A stretch of 64,000 nucleotides of DNA from Hysterangium stoloniferum (Eukaryota > Basidiomycota > Agaricomycetes > Hysterangiales > Hysterangiaceae), in contig WHVD01000019.1 of NCBI GenBank assembly GCA_015178975.1, forward strand, positions 930,001 to 994,000, in the 5' to 3' direction. The notes under the pieces were generated by a model that worked only from the letters and a program-made list of their open reading frames with translations, had not been told where the DNA came from and did not search any database. The position numbers were made by a program, and so were the translations under genes. Below are positions 11,740 to 23,954 of this stretch, one piece after another (within the stretch, counting starts at the first letter, position 1; every line of letters starts with the position of its first letter).

Positions 11740-13225
11740 TGTTATGTATTTTTAGGTTTTTCCAATTTTTATCCAATCTCCCCTAAACAAATTGATAAAA
11801 ACACGCTTAAATGTACTTATATTGTGACGAAATTATTGTACAATAGTCTCTTGAAATTAAGCTGATTTTTACAATTTATTTCATATTTTTATCATTTATT
11901 TTGGGAGAGTTATCGAATTTCTACTGTTTATTCTTTTTTATCTAAATATCTTCTAAGTCGGCCATCTTATTGCGCAACGCGTGGGAAAATTCGTCACAAC
12001 AGGTGACATTCGTCGCAACAAGTGACCGGTGTCACAACAAGTGACTGTTGTCACAAATGTGACTCAGCTGTCACACAACGGCTGAATAATAATAACATCA
12101 CACATATGGAAACATTGTGACATGCACGGGAATATTATATAATCAGTGCGCACACGAAAATCAGCAACTTTGCGACGCACGAGAACATTACATCACATAT
12201 GCTACAATGGAAAGAAACTCCTGGAATATTCCAGCAGATTCCAGGTAAAATAGCTAAAAATAGGTAAAACAAGTAGCTAGAACATTCTCCCATGTCTCAG
12301 ATTTTACTGTATATAAGGAGCTCTGCTCCACCACTGAAATATAACTCATTTTAACCCATTTATCAGCCACATCAGTGTGCCACTACAGCAAGCAGTTATA
12401 TTCCACCCCTAGTTGGGCTGTTGGATAAATATATACAAACACTTAGTCACCTCTAGTTGAGCTGCTGACCTAAGCTATCTCAGGATCCATTGTCACCTCT
12501 AGTTGAGCTTCTGACATAATAATCCTACCCCCTTGTCACCTCTAGTTAAGCTTCTGACAAACAACTTGTTCCCTTTTTGCCACCTCTTAGTTGAGTAGCT
12601 GGCTATCCTTTATTACTAATCCACCTCTAGTTGAGTAGTTGGTTATCAATTAAAGTAATAAATATTTTAGGTTATATTGAGATTAGAAATACATATATTC
12701 TAATTTCTACCCGGTTTTTGGCATAAATAAATACTGAGAATATTCTTGCAGAATCCTTAAGACTACATTAAGATCCTGATAAGTTAGTATCACAGTAGAC
12801 CCTGTAGGTTAGTGTAAATAAAGCATATATTAGCCAAATAGTGTTTTATTCTATATCTAATCTTTTGACCTGTTTATAAATATTTTTACTGTTTGATAAA
12901 TAGTATAAAATATATATAAACTAGCTAGAATCGAAGTCGAATCTAGTTTCGGAATCAGTGAATTGTTATTCATATTTTAGTAGTGTTTTTACAGAAAAAG
13001 AACAAGCTTGCACAAGCAGCTCTCAAAACCTTCTTTGCGAAGTAGGGTGCATATATTCAAGTAAACTCTTGACTTCAGGGGTTCTAAGTCTATTTAGGCT
13101 GCCACTGATTAATATCAAATACTTAAATTATTTTACCTTGCAGTGAATTGAGTATTTGCACATTTTGATAGAGCATTGGACTCCTTTTTCAGAAAATAGT
13201 ATTAAAATAAGGCTAATACATCACA
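11740..13225 (+). mobile_element. LTR-like element T1 inserted in LTR A2, TSD ACATC
   Basis: A 1486-bp element with near-palindromic ends TGTTATGTA and TACATCACA and a perfect 5-bp target duplication ACATC (11735-11739, 13226-13230). It has a TATA-like box (TGTATATAAGG, 12309-12319) followed by a minisatellite of six CACCTCTAGTTGAGCT-like units (12398-12640), and an AT-rich 3' part. No coding sequence is visible, so it looks like a solo LTR or a short non-autonomous LTR element. A second copy (T2) lies at 13344-14423. Confidence 0.8.
12398..12640 (+). repeat. Minisatellite inside element T1
   Basis: Six imperfect units of about 40-55 bp, each holding CACCTCTAGTTGAGCT or a variant followed by TCTGAC or TAGCTGG. 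The related copy T2 keeps only two units (near 13775 and 13805), so the array has expanded or contracted between copies. Confidence 0.8.
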
Positions 13226-13343
13226 ACATCAGTGTCGGGTGACTGACAGTTTCCGATACGATGACTTGATCAATACCTAGAAATGTCAGTTGATGGTAAT
13301 ATCCTCGGGGACCGACGGGTTGCGACATGGTCGTAACACATAT

Positions 13344-14423
13344 ATCTGGATAGCATTGTTTGTGAAATATTTCCTTGATTTTCCTTGAATCTATGGAATT
13401 TATCTTATATTTTTATCATACAAACTGAAGGAGCTATGACTTTTTTATTCTAAATATCACTAAACCCACAGTCTAGGATTTAATTCAGAACACATGGGAA
13501 CATTATGTAATCATTTGTGGATGCACTAGAATTTGTGATGTGCAGGAACATTATGTAAGCATATATGCTATCTTGGAATATTTTGGAAACTCATGGAAAC
13601 TTCCAGTAGTTTCCAGGTAAAATAGGCTAAAAATAGATAGTAAAGTAGCTAGAAGGTTCTAAAAAATATCTCAGATTTTACTGTATATACATAAGGAGCT
13701 CAGCTCCAACACTGAAATAAAACATATCTTTTACCAATTTATCATCAGTGAGCCACTGTGGCAGCAGTTTATTCCACCCCTGGGTCAGTTGTTGGACAAA
13801 TGCTTCCACCTCTAGTTGAGTTGTTGGCCTTCAATTAGTAATTAATAAATTACTGTAGCATTATTTACTTTTGTTTTGGAATTAGGAATACACTTCAGAT
13901 TTCCCCTGGGTTTGAGCATAAGCAAATACTGAGAATATTTATACAAGGTCTTTAAGTACTACATTAAGATCCTGATAAGCTATTATCACAGTAGACACAT
14001 TGGATTAATTTAAATAAAGCATATATTACCCAGATACTGTTTTATTTTATAACTAACCTTTTGACCTGTTTATAAATAGTTTTGCTATTTGTTAAATAGT
14101 ATAAATTATATATAAACTCGCTGGAATTGAAGGAAAATCTAGTTTTAGAATCAGTGAATTGCTATTCATATTTTAGTACTTGCTTTCACAGAAAAAAAAT
14201 CAGCTTGCAAAATCAGCTCTCAAAACCTTCTTTGTGAAGAAGGGTGCATTTATTCAAGTAAACTCTTGATTTCAGGGGTATTAAGTCTATTAAGGCTCCC
14301 ACTGAGTAATATCAAATACTTAAATTATTTTACCTTGTAGTGAATTGAGTATTTTCACATTTTGATAGAGCACTGGACTCCTTTTTCTAGAAGATAGTAT
14401 TAAAATAAGACTAATACATCACA
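13344..14423 (+). mobile_element. LTR-like element T2, partial copy of T1
   Basis: It shares with T1 the TATATA..AGGAGCTC.GCTCC block (about 13685-13710), two CACCTCTAGTTGAG-type units, the AATAAAGCATATATTA.CC block, and the end AATACATCACA. The left end lacks the TGTTATGTA terminus. It starts directly beside LTR A2, so the left boundary reflects a junction and not a clean insertion. Confidence 0.7.
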
Positions 14424-14429
14424 GCATCA

Positions 14430-14740
14430 CTTTGTCATATCATTTGCTACCTCAGAACATTATTCATTTTTACTTGCCGAGTATCCCATTTTCTTGATCC
14501 CTTGATCATTTCCGCTGATTTCATTGTTCTGATAATATTGTAATTCAACCATTCAGCCCTCCACATTCCATTTTACTTAGTATAAATCCTCATCCTGTAC
14601 ACCACTACTTTCTAGTTTGAATATCAACCCACCTGAATCCCTCTGCCCATATCTCAGAAACCTGCACAATAATTCTTTCATTGCTCAGAAGTACTTATTG
14701 TTTACCTCTCAGACTAGTAGCCTCTGGCCAGACCATGAAA
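14430..14740. other. Spacer, no gene seen
   Basis: AT-rich intergenic sequence between the T2 repeat and the SDR remnant. No ORF or repeat end is supported. Confidence 0.3.
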
Positions 14741-14744
14741 TTTG

Positions 14745-15005
14745 GATCCGAATTTTTGTTCTTTAATTCCTCAGTTTTATTGCTACTCCTGTCCTAGAAA
14801 CTAGATGTAAGGGGGCTAGATTCGCAAATGACCTGGACAGAGCTCAACCTCTAACGACATGTTAGCAGTTAGTCAACAATTGGGTACCTGCGGCGTCAGT
14901 CTCCTGAATATCCCAGGGAGTGAGTAAGTCAGTATATCCATGACATTTTTGAACCACCCAGAAATGTAATTTGTTTTGACATACAATGAAGAAAATAAGA
15001 CGCTT
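14745..15005 (-). pseudogene. Decayed 5' end of an SDR reductase gene copy
   Basis: It aligns with 16460-16740 of the intact SDR gene in the same orientation: the TCCTCAG.TTTATTGCTAC block, the first-intron region, and ACAATGAAGAAAATA upstream of the start. It lies immediately downstream of the intact gene. Numerous substitutions destroy the Gly-rich NAD(P) motif. It is either part of a tandem copy or, together with 4560-4765, one copy split by repeat insertion. Confidence 0.75.
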
Positions 15006-15360
15006 ATTTACTGAGTGACTTTCCTAAATGCCACTTTGGCCATCCTTCCCATTTACGCTAGTATCCGGTATATATTATGTATATACTCCGTAATATTTAT
15101 CACTCGATAGAACGACGTTGACCGGTTTGATTAACAATCATGATGTCTCATTTATGACGATTTGCTCGTAACAGTGACCAAGAAAGTAGTTCACAAAACC
15201 GACTTAACACTCGAGCCGCAAATTACTAGCACCGGTGGAGGTAAAAGAGTAGTGCATTAACAGGCTTGGTTGAGTTTTTTACAATCGTGCTAGCTATAAA
15301 ATCGTTCAGTGCAATGTGACATAGTACGATATAATAGGGGCAGGCTATATTCGGGAGAGT

Positions 15361-16719
15361 TTACTTCGACCAAGAAGCTTCTCTTTCGAGAAGGGAGTCC
15401 ACTGTGTCGCCAATCATATTTTCCACCGGGATGAACTCCTTCAGTCCAAGGACCTCCTTGGCAGGTAGGGTGTCGAATTTTGTTGCTGGCTTCGCATCAA
15501 GTGGCAATGCACCTTCACCACGCTCCACGAGACGGTCCTTTGTAGTCGGGCGGACTTTTCCAATTATCTGAGCCATCTCTTTCATAGACCATGACCCGCT
15601 ATAGAGTAAATATCGGTGATGGTAACCGGGTTTAGCGGGGGTAACGGAGAGGGCGAGCACACAAGCGCGAGCAACATCGCGGACATCGATAAAAGGGAGA
15701 GGATGGTCAGGGAAGAGATTAGTATATGACGCATTGGCACCAGCTAGCATCGTGTAGAGATAGCCGTTGGCGCTGAGATCTGAGTGGCCTTTGATTACTT
15801 GGGATTTGGCGATGGGGCCAAATATAAAACCCGGCAAGACTACGGGTTTAAAGAGAAGGACTTTGAATATCACGAAAACAAGACAGACGAGACATACGCA
15901 CGAGTAATGATATTAGCATCTGGGTGCTCATCAGAGAATTTCCAGACTGCACGCTCTGCCAAAATCTTAGAGGCAGCGTATAAAGCGAAGCCGTCAGCCC
16001 CCTTTTCGGTTGAACCTGGAAGAGGCTCGCCCCAACCTATCAGTAGATATGTCAATATACAAATAATCGTGGGGGTGACATTCATCCGTACTTTGGTTAT
16101 TCAGAGTGACATTGGCTTGCCAAAAGTCCTCATTCTTGGTTATAGCAGCATAGAAACTACTGATTACAGCAATTTTCCTTATTCCGGCGTCGTAAGATTG
16201 GCGGAGAATGTTCATAGTTCCTTCGAGGGCCACCTGGGAAGTTATGGAGAGCACATTCGGTGAGATGAAGATGATATCTAAATACCTCAAGATGGTTGTC
16301 TCCGTGCGGCAATGGCGAAGCAACGTGAATAAGCGCACTAACACCTATAACATTCTTGAACATAATTATGAGAAATGGGCAGTGACGTACGCACCTTCCA
16401 AAGCATCGGTGAAATCACCTTTAACCAGATCATCAGCCACGACGACAGTGAAATCCGGGTGCGAATTGTTTTTCTTCAATTCCTCAGCTTTATTGCTACG
16501 ACACGTTCTGGAAACAAGATGTAGTGGAGGTTAGAGTCGTAAATGACAGGACAGGACTTACCCTCTAACGGTATATCCGTTTGCTAGCAGTTGTTCAACG
16601 ACTTGGGCACCTACGAATCCGGAGGCTCCAGTTACCTGAGTGTCATATGAGATGAGCAAGCCAGTACATCCATCACATTTCGAATCACTCACTAATACAA
16701 TTTGTTCAAGATTTGACAT
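15361..16719 (-). CDS. NAD(P)-dependent short-chain dehydrogenase/epimerase (dihydroflavonol-reductase-like)
   Basis: Seven exons (complement of 16693-16719, 16562-16635, 16395-16507, 16286-16344, 16092-16233, 15902-16036, 15361-15839) give an in-frame 342-residue protein. The first intron separates MSNLEQIVL from VTGASGFVGAQVVEQLL, which carries the Rossmann TGxxGFxG cofactor motif. Further along are a mid-domain IHVASPLP, an active-site Ser-rich strand (VISSF), the catalytic YAASK (YxxxK), and LPFIDVRDVARACVLAL, all in the order of extended SDR reductases. The length fits the family. It should be a soluble oxidoreductase reducing a carbonyl substrate with NAD(P)H; the substrate cannot be told. 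Three decayed fragments of relatives lie at 4560-4765, 14745-15005 and 18100-18325, so the locus is prone to duplication. The intron-phase fit and intact motifs indicate a working gene. Confidence 0.92.
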
Positions 16720-17079
16720 TATAACACAGTGAAGAAAATATGAAATATATTAACTTTGCCCGCTCTTTTATACCCATTTACACTGCCCGTCAGCTGGGGC
16801 GCTTGGTGCTATCTAGTAATCTCACAGAAAACTTGTGTAAGCAAGTGGGACGACAAGTCCGATATTTCGGTGGAAACGACAGTCCGATCGATATATCGGC
16901 TGCGATATAAAGCTTCGGGGGCATTCTCAATGCCCGAAGGTGTTCTTTAGAATATATAAAGTTCCCTAATCATTTTCAAAAATTTGAACATTCTCAGAAA
17001 AATTAATTTCCACGAATTTTAGAGGATTTTTTCCGAGATTGAGAAGTTGAGCCTAAGCGCTGTATTAACGTAAGGTTTT

Positions 17080-18070
17080 TAAAATCAGCTCGTACCATCG
17101 ACAACTGTAAAATTTAGGCCGGCGCCATCCAGACAGGGTTTCTGGGTGCGTGGGGAGGGCAGCTCCCTGCAGGGCTACTTCTATTTCTTGTATGTTGCGA
17201 GATCATCCTTTTGTTAACTTTCTGGGATTTGGGTTAGCGAGGGATCACGAGCACTAGGGCTCGGGTCCCTGCGGTTGGGAATTCACCGCGTATTTTGGGT
17301 TATATAACGTCTATTTGTATTTGTTTAGTCCTTATCCGTCTACAACGAGTACTGTCACCTCACTCAGACAAACGGAAAGTTATACGGTCTAGGAACAGCA
17401 CCACGAAAACTTAACACCTTTAGTAGAAGAAAATAAGGCATAACAGAATCAATCATTGATTTTAGCTCACTGTTTGGTATCGCTCAAAATCTCACACATT
17501 ATAATTATTTTAGGTCACAATTCAGTTTTCCTGTAAATATACATTGATCGGAAGTACGTTGATTACTTTAACAGGACCATCTGTTCACCTAAAGTTGTAA
17601 GTAACTTTCTTGATTCACATCTCACGACATACTTATATTATGTCTTCTTAATCTTTGGACTCTGAGACATAAAGTTGCGCCAATATGTCTGGATATAATG
17701 TGTCTTTCTTACGTAGTGCTAATGCAAACGGTGCTGTGCCTAATCGAGTTTATTCAACCGTCCACTAGAGACGGTTATAACTCAGATCTAGAAAGTTACA
17801 ATTTACTTTGCTGCATATCCCGGGAAACTGGATGTCCATTCTGGAAAGAAAACAAAAGGTATTATAAGACGTATGCGCCAAGTGTCAAAGCCAGAACATA
17901 ATCTCAGTCCCCCAGATCTGAACGTGTGGGAGGACTCGCACGAATATTTATGCTAACCTAAAAATGGAATTATTACACAAGGACATCAACCGGACACAAT
18001 TACTTGTCCAACACTGTCTGTTGGAGAGGGAGAGGTATTCAATTCAGGTGCCTGAACTGTTGGTCAAGAG
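17080..18070. other. Intergenic stretch upstream of the SDR gene
   Basis: No gene recognised. The segment 16900-17070, just upstream of the SDR gene, recurs at 19050-19360 upstream of the SDR fragment, showing that the duplication included 5' flanking DNA. A GC-richer patch at 17110-17290 has no identified content. Confidence 0.4.
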
Positions 18071-18099
18071 TCGTTAATGAATACAGGTAACGGGCGGCT

Positions 18100-18325
18100 A
18101 TTCTTTGGGACAGTTTACTTCGGCTCCAGTCGCAAACGACGGGAGCCCAGCTCACCCCCTTTGACGACATATCCGTGTGCTAGCAGTTGGTCAACAACTT
18201 GGGCACCTACGAATCCTGAGGCTCCAGTGGCCTCAATATCATATGAAATAACTAAGCCGGTATATCCATTACATTTTGAATCACTACCAATACTGTTTGT
18301 GTCAAGTTTGACATTATAATAGCTA
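18100..18325 (-). pseudogene. 5'-end fragment of a third SDR reductase copy
   Basis: A first-exon start (MSNLTQTVL in sense), a degenerate first intron and ATGASGFVGAQVVDQLLAHG are clearly paralogous to the intact gene at 15361-16719. The copy keeps the second exon up to its donor-like site and then diverges; the catalytic half is absent. It is a truncated duplicate that retains the cofactor motif but cannot make an enzyme. Confidence 0.85.
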
Positions 18326-19049
18326 TGTTGAATGCAGAAAATACGAAACTCAACTTTACCCACCCCCTTTTGTATCCTATTAGCTGAAGCTATTGATCTA
18401 CGCGGCAGACAAAATCACACGTATTATAGGTCAGGCATTCCGGGGGAACAAATATAATCAAATAAACAATGCACAACGACTAACCGATCCTAAGTAACAG
18501 TTAAATATATGTCTCCTCAGAAAAATCTTTCTATGTATATATTTTCTCTGCCTTACTTTGTACACCTCGTTAGACACGGAAAAGGGCCCGTATCTAAAAC
18601 TTCAAAGGCTCTTTTGTGGAGGCTGTGTGACATAAACCTCACCAATCACCTTCGGATCCTTAATGGTAATACGAGTGGAGATCAGCCAAGTGACAACATT
18701 CTGAAATTCCTCCTGTAGCGAACGTCGCCAAAATATCCGACTATCAATCTGTCAACCCTACTTGGCACTTACTTACGCGTTAGTTGGGAAACATCTGAAT
18801 TGGAGGGATTCTAATGCCGCCTTATATCATCTTCCTTACAAATATAAGATTAAATAGTTTCCCCGAGATTTGTTTTCCGACCGGACCAGCTGATCGCAGT
18901 GTCGAGGCTTAAATTCTTGATCTCGGAATATCCTCCAAAATTTGTAGGAGATACAGAGTTTCTCTGAGAGATTCAGGTTTTTGGAGGTGCATGGCAGAAT
19001 TTTATATGTTCTAGATAATTCTCAGGACACTTTCCAAGTCGCAGTATGA

Positions 19050-19360
19050 AAACTTTTGGCGGCATTCTCAGTGCCGGAATGTGTCCCAAACATGCGATGC
19101 TTTTAGTCCATAGCTGACAGTGGCAAAGGACAGGGGGGATCCTTCGCTGAACAAAGGGTCCACCCTAAATATTCCGGTATTGCGAATGCCCCAAAATCTT
19201 TATGTTAATTCAATTCGGAAAGTGTCCGGAATTCCTTACAATATATAAAATTTCCACTGCACTTTCAATTTGAACATGAAAACTTTATACTTTCCACGCG
19301 TTTTGGAGAATATTAATATTCTGAGAGTGAGAAGTTGGGCCTATGCGCTGTGAATGCGAG
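19050..19360. repeat. Duplicated upstream flank of the SDR locus
   Basis: Blocks CATTCTCA.TGCC, AATATATAAA.TTCC, TTTGAACAT and TGAGAAGTTG.GCCTA recur in the same order at 16920-17070. This places the SDR fragment at 18100-18325 and this flank in one duplicated segment of more than 1 kb, now partly deleted. Confidence 0.65.
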
Positions 19361-19759
19361 ACTGACAATAGTAGGGCCTCGGACTCGGAAGTCATCAAGC
19401 TTGTAGCCCTCATACGAAAGTTGCTTGTTTGATCGCACAATCGTGGAGGGAAAATTTACCTTCGTATCTTCAACATATTTCTCCACGAATCCGCTATACT
19501 TCGCTGCGTCCCTCGGTGTAAATCCGCTAACATCCAGTGATTTGGTGATTAAATGGTATTGGGGTATCTATCTCCCCTGCACATCAACTCTTGAACGCAT
19601 TGTGATGTCGTACAAGATCATAGCAACAGAATCAAGGCCAAACTCAAATAATTAACTTAGTCAATGGTATCTAAGACAATCGTGTATAAATCCAACCCTG
19701 TAAACGTTACGCAACAGCCATACCCACACTACAATCCGAAGGGATAGTATGAGACTATT

Positions 19760-22105
19760 CTACTTTCGGGTGCCCATCCTCTGCGGTCCCTCAAAACGAA
19801 TTTCAATGGAACGTAATATTGGATAGACAATAGCACTGAAACCCATGGAGAGCTCGAATCCTATATCCCCCCCGACTAACGGATCGCCAACTGCCAAAAT
19901 AAGAAGGCTAGTAATAGTATCCCACATAATTCAGTGCATGGCACGTACTTTTCTGGCCGAGAACACCGACGTACCATAGGGTAGCCATGCCTATCCAGAA
20001 CAGGTTAGCACTGATACCAACGCGCAGCGCAGAGAGTGCTCCTGGTAGACATCAACTTACCCATAACGGCACCCATTATTCCTATACCCATGGTGAGAGC
20101 AGCAGCGAGACCCAAAGGGAGATGCTTGTGGTTTGTATAATCCGCCACGTTGTAATTCTCCCAGCGGCCTTTGCGGAAGATAAAGTGTTCCTCGAGGAGT
20201 ATAGTGCAATAAATGGCCATCCAATACTGCCCGAAATAAGATCCAATTGACCAGTAAGATGAAAAAACGCACGGAAAGAATAACGAGCAGAGTGTCAAGC
20301 CATGACTCGAAGTGATTGGCACCGACAATCGCAAGCACAACGTACACAATCGTTCCTCCGAGAACAAGGAAAACCCGCTGATGGAGCGAATTAGATAACC
20401 AATTTCACATGAAAATGGTGATCCATACGGGTATCATTTGGGCATATTTTCCTAACACTTGACATGTTAAAGCGAAGCTAAGAAGAGTTCAGTAATCAGA
20501 CGTCTGATTTCACACATTAATAAGAATGTACCTGTACATATTAAGGGTATCTAATCCCGCCCATATTGGTTAAGAAACGATGGTATTAATATGAAGAAGA
20601 CGTACTATTCGCGACACTACTAAGCGCGGTCTGAAATCATATCAACGAGACTTATAACCAGTGATTTGTACGGACGCAGCTTACGAGCACTAGACAAAAT
20701 TTACCGAAGCCTTTCGCAGGGGACAATGTAGCGCCGATTAATCCACCAACACCTCCGCTGTTGAAGGCGTCCTGCCAGTCTTGTCTTGTGACAGTGGCCA
20801 TACCGGCCCCAAGGCACTGAACCAGGATGAGAGGCACGTTCAGTCCTGGGGCGCAGCTTAGCGATTATAGGCATCAAAGTAACGGTATTCACCGATATAA
20901 TTAAGCACAAATATATTGACTGCAGATATATCTTCTGCCATATGAACCGTGTAATCTAGCCAACTGTCAATACGCTTACTGCTGGGACGGTTACTAGTAT
21001 TACCTGCCGAACAAGCGCTCCAGCTAATGCCGAAACCGAAAACAGCAGCACCGAACCTGAGCACGTCCCCCGTGACGACCGTATCGCTGGTAACATTTCC
21101 AAGATCCATGTACTTGGCGCTAAATCCAAGGATGATAAAGAATATTATCGCCACAGGGATCCAAGCGTATCGTTCGTACGCATGAACGACTTTATACCCA
21201 AAAAAAGGGGTAAAAAATGTGAGCATGGCCATGATGACGATGGCTGCTGCTGTGGGGATCTGATTTGTGGGCGATGCAGCTCGGAGTGTTTGTGCGCTCG
21301 CAATTGCTATGGTCAAGAATATTAGGCAAAATGCAACGAAAGTGTCTGTTGACAAAGCAACATACTGCTGATAGTCGACCATCCTAGACATGCGATTACA
21401 TGCAGCGCCACGGGGAACATGGCGACTACCATCCTTGGTCAATGATATAGAATAACCATTTTAGGGTAACGTACCCCAGTATCCAAAACTGAAACGGGTG
21501 ACGGTCATTTGTCGAATACCCAGTTTGGCTCCAAAAATAGCAAAGAACGCCGAAGGGAACTGATCTTACGTGATAAAATAATTATTCATGATATTTGGAC
21601 TTCATGGAAATTCACCGTGGATAGCAGGTTGAAGAATATAATAACTAATATTGAGATCTTACCGCTCAAGAAAAATACGGAGGGTCCTAACGTCCCGAGT
21701 GAGAGGACAGATATCTGCATATATGACTGGTGAGCCTCAACGAGCTCGTCTGTTGATTGAACATACGGTGCAGTTAGCTGCAAACCACATCCATAGGTTG
21801 CCTTCCCAATCGCCTCGTGTAGGCGACAACTTCTCGTGAGGCAAGACTCGTTCAATCCCCCGTGCTTCAACGCCATATTTATCAATTATTTTGACAATTT
21901 TCCACATCTGCATTTTCATTCTGAATGAATAAAAGTGTATTCCCTTGAGGGTGTATCTCACCTTGCCTAAGACCCCCGATTCTTTCGTGGCAGCACCTGC
22001 GCCCAAGTCTTCAATGTCGACTCCGTCATTAATGTTCTTTGCATGGTTTCTGGACTTGTCGCTGTGCTCGACGTCCTCCTCTGTGCAGGCAGCGTGGGGT
22101 GACAT
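19760..22105 (-). CDS. Purine-cytosine permease (NCS1 family nucleobase transporter)
   Basis: A multi-exon gene with introns of about 41-59 nt. Start MSPHAACTEED at 22105 (first exon 21962-22105), then 21767-21907, 21616-21714, 21475-21559, 21366-21425 and further exons to a stop at 19760. Family signatures read in order: NLWMWFAANCT, LSLGTLGPSVFF, GAKLGIRQMTVTRFSFGY, ACLGWSTI, TNQIPTAAAIVIMAMLTF, FGYKVVHAYERYAWIPVAI, DYTVHMAED, LNVPLILVQCLGAGM, ILLEEHFIFRKG, and the terminal GGDIGFELSMGFSAIVYP. About twelve membrane segments are expected. The family imports adenine, guanine, hypoxanthine or cytosine with protons at the plasma membrane; which substrate cannot be told. One region near 20940-21010 (after GISWSA) reads through as an unusual insertion and may hide an unresolved intron. 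Otherwise the frame is continuous. Confidence 0.9.
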
Positions 22106-22139
22106 GTCTGAAGACTCTGACTGACAGCTATGGGAAGGG

Positions 22140-23900
22140 AATCCCTAGGGCACGCCTTGCAATGACGTAATCTACTGTTATCTATTGTAGTCTGCGAAAT
22201 CCGCCATACTTATGTGTAGCGAGATGAGAGGCAGTGACGGCTGATCGCGCTAAAACGTGAAGTTGTCGCCCCGTGCCGTTTCAGGCCGCCGTACAGGGGA
22301 GTAGTGCTCCTTTGAACCCCACACCTCACAACTTTACTCTCTGTCAAATTTTTAGTACTTATAATGAACTCCTGGTTTGACAACTGATTATGAGGAAATC
22401 ATCATGTTGCAAGTGTATTCCCCTGAAAACAGCCCACTGGTACAAATGAATTTACGGTGGATAACACATATTCATTATCCGACAATTTATCAAGGTCTAC
22501 GAGTACTTCTGATACTCCTATCCAATCATGTTCGTTCGAGGAAACAAAGAAAATGTCCTTTGACGAGTAAGCCGCTGAGAAGGATGTTTTCTCCGTGTAC
22601 ATTTCCCGTATATTGCAACTTGGGGGAGCCTGAGCATTTTAATTTTTTATACAGCTATACATTTAGGCTTGCGACCTTGGCGAGGTGTGAGGAAATACGC
22701 GGAAAAGTGGATGGCATTTTTCCATGTCATGAAGATGGTGAGATGGTTTAACAAGGGAGTTCTGGGGCATTTAGGATGGGACATGCTTTACATCAGTAAT
22801 GGTTTTAAGTGCCGAGATTTCCTCCCAAGCCTACATAGGATACTTCTGGTGCTCGAGGCGCACAGATTGGGATGGACCTCTGCCGGGAGCTTTAAAGAAT
22901 TGAAACCATTTTGATTAGTGGCAATATGTGCACATTGCAATCGGAGGCGCGCATGGCAGGGACGTCAAGTTATAAGCAGCATTGAAGGATCGCTGATAGC
23001 ATGGAAGTCTAGACAGACAACGTAAGATGTAAACTGGGAGTCCCTCATAGAAGATCGGAAGAGTCGGAGTCGGACGGGCAAGGGTCACGGTGAATATACT
23101 ACTGATAGGACTGCATTCATTTATATCCATATTGAGTCGTAGCCCCCCTCATATCTTATTTACCACATCCCTTGAACCTGACCGTGTGTAGAGTAGCGCC
23201 GTTGTCGTTGGACAGCTGGTTTGAAACAGCTTGCTAGGCGCCCGGGGCACTTTTAAGTGTCGGATCTTGTTAATACCCCTAAAGACGGATATGCTTTAAC
23301 TAAAGACCACTGATATAAATCAGAAATAGCATATAGAGTGTCTCTTGAAGGAGGGTTGAACTTTTCGAGTTTGGTTTAAATGCAACTGGACGAGTCGGAA
23401 ATGAATCAGCTAATGCTCATAAGCCGCACTGGAGGGATTTCCCCGTGATGTGCCTCATCTAAGAAAGGCGTGTGTTTAAGGGAAATGGTCGACGTCATCC
23501 TACGAAACTGCGTGCCTCCCCGAAGGTTTAATCATCTGACTGATCCCCGGGAGCTTACTTGGAGACCAGTACGGTCTTACTCCTATCCTAGATTAAATTG
23601 ACCTTTGATAGCGAAGATATATTGACTGAAATAGAGTGTATTTTTGGGGAATATCTGGTCTGATCAGTGGTAGTATATGAGTGTGATCGGAAGTGACCAG
23701 GACGACGGGGCGGCTTGGCCTAGAAGTGAGGGTTGCCGGGGGGAATTGATTGGTTCGCTATTACGTAGTAGGCGCTACGGCTAAAAGGATGGGGAGACTC
23801 GGTTAAGCAAAATTATGTGACATGAATAGGGTGGATGTGACAGGGAACTTCCAAGTCGTTTGAGTGTCTTTCGCCCATTGTACTCCCCAACTGCAACAAC
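22140..23900. other. Long intergenic stretch without a recognised gene
   Basis: ORFs at 22377-22751 (plus) and 22402-22602 (minus) overlap each other and show no known motif or consistent splice structure. No repeat termini were seen. The stretch separates the permease promoter side from the plus-strand gene starting at 23955. Confidence 0.4.
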
Positions 23901-23954
23901 CTCGATGCAGCCATGTTGCTCTGTCTTGCTCCCCCGAAGCCCCTTCCAACAATC

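Larger units (their letters stand above)
11103..13338 (-). mobile_element. Solo LTR A2 (family A), interrupted by LTR-like element T1
   Basis: It starts TGTTAAGAACAG at 11103 and ends GGTCGTAACA at 13338. Without the T1 insertion (11740-13225 plus one 5-bp repeat) it is about 745 bp, the same as LTR A1. The U5 motif is at 11158-11187. Flanks are ACACC (left) and CATAT (right); each matches the opposite partner's flank after inversion of the segment between. Confidence 0.88.

Noticed and set aside
22377-22751. 124-codon ORF as a small host gene
   Set aside because: No start context, no splice structure, no motif, and an overlapping minus-strand ORF is equally long-lived; left unannotated as a gene.
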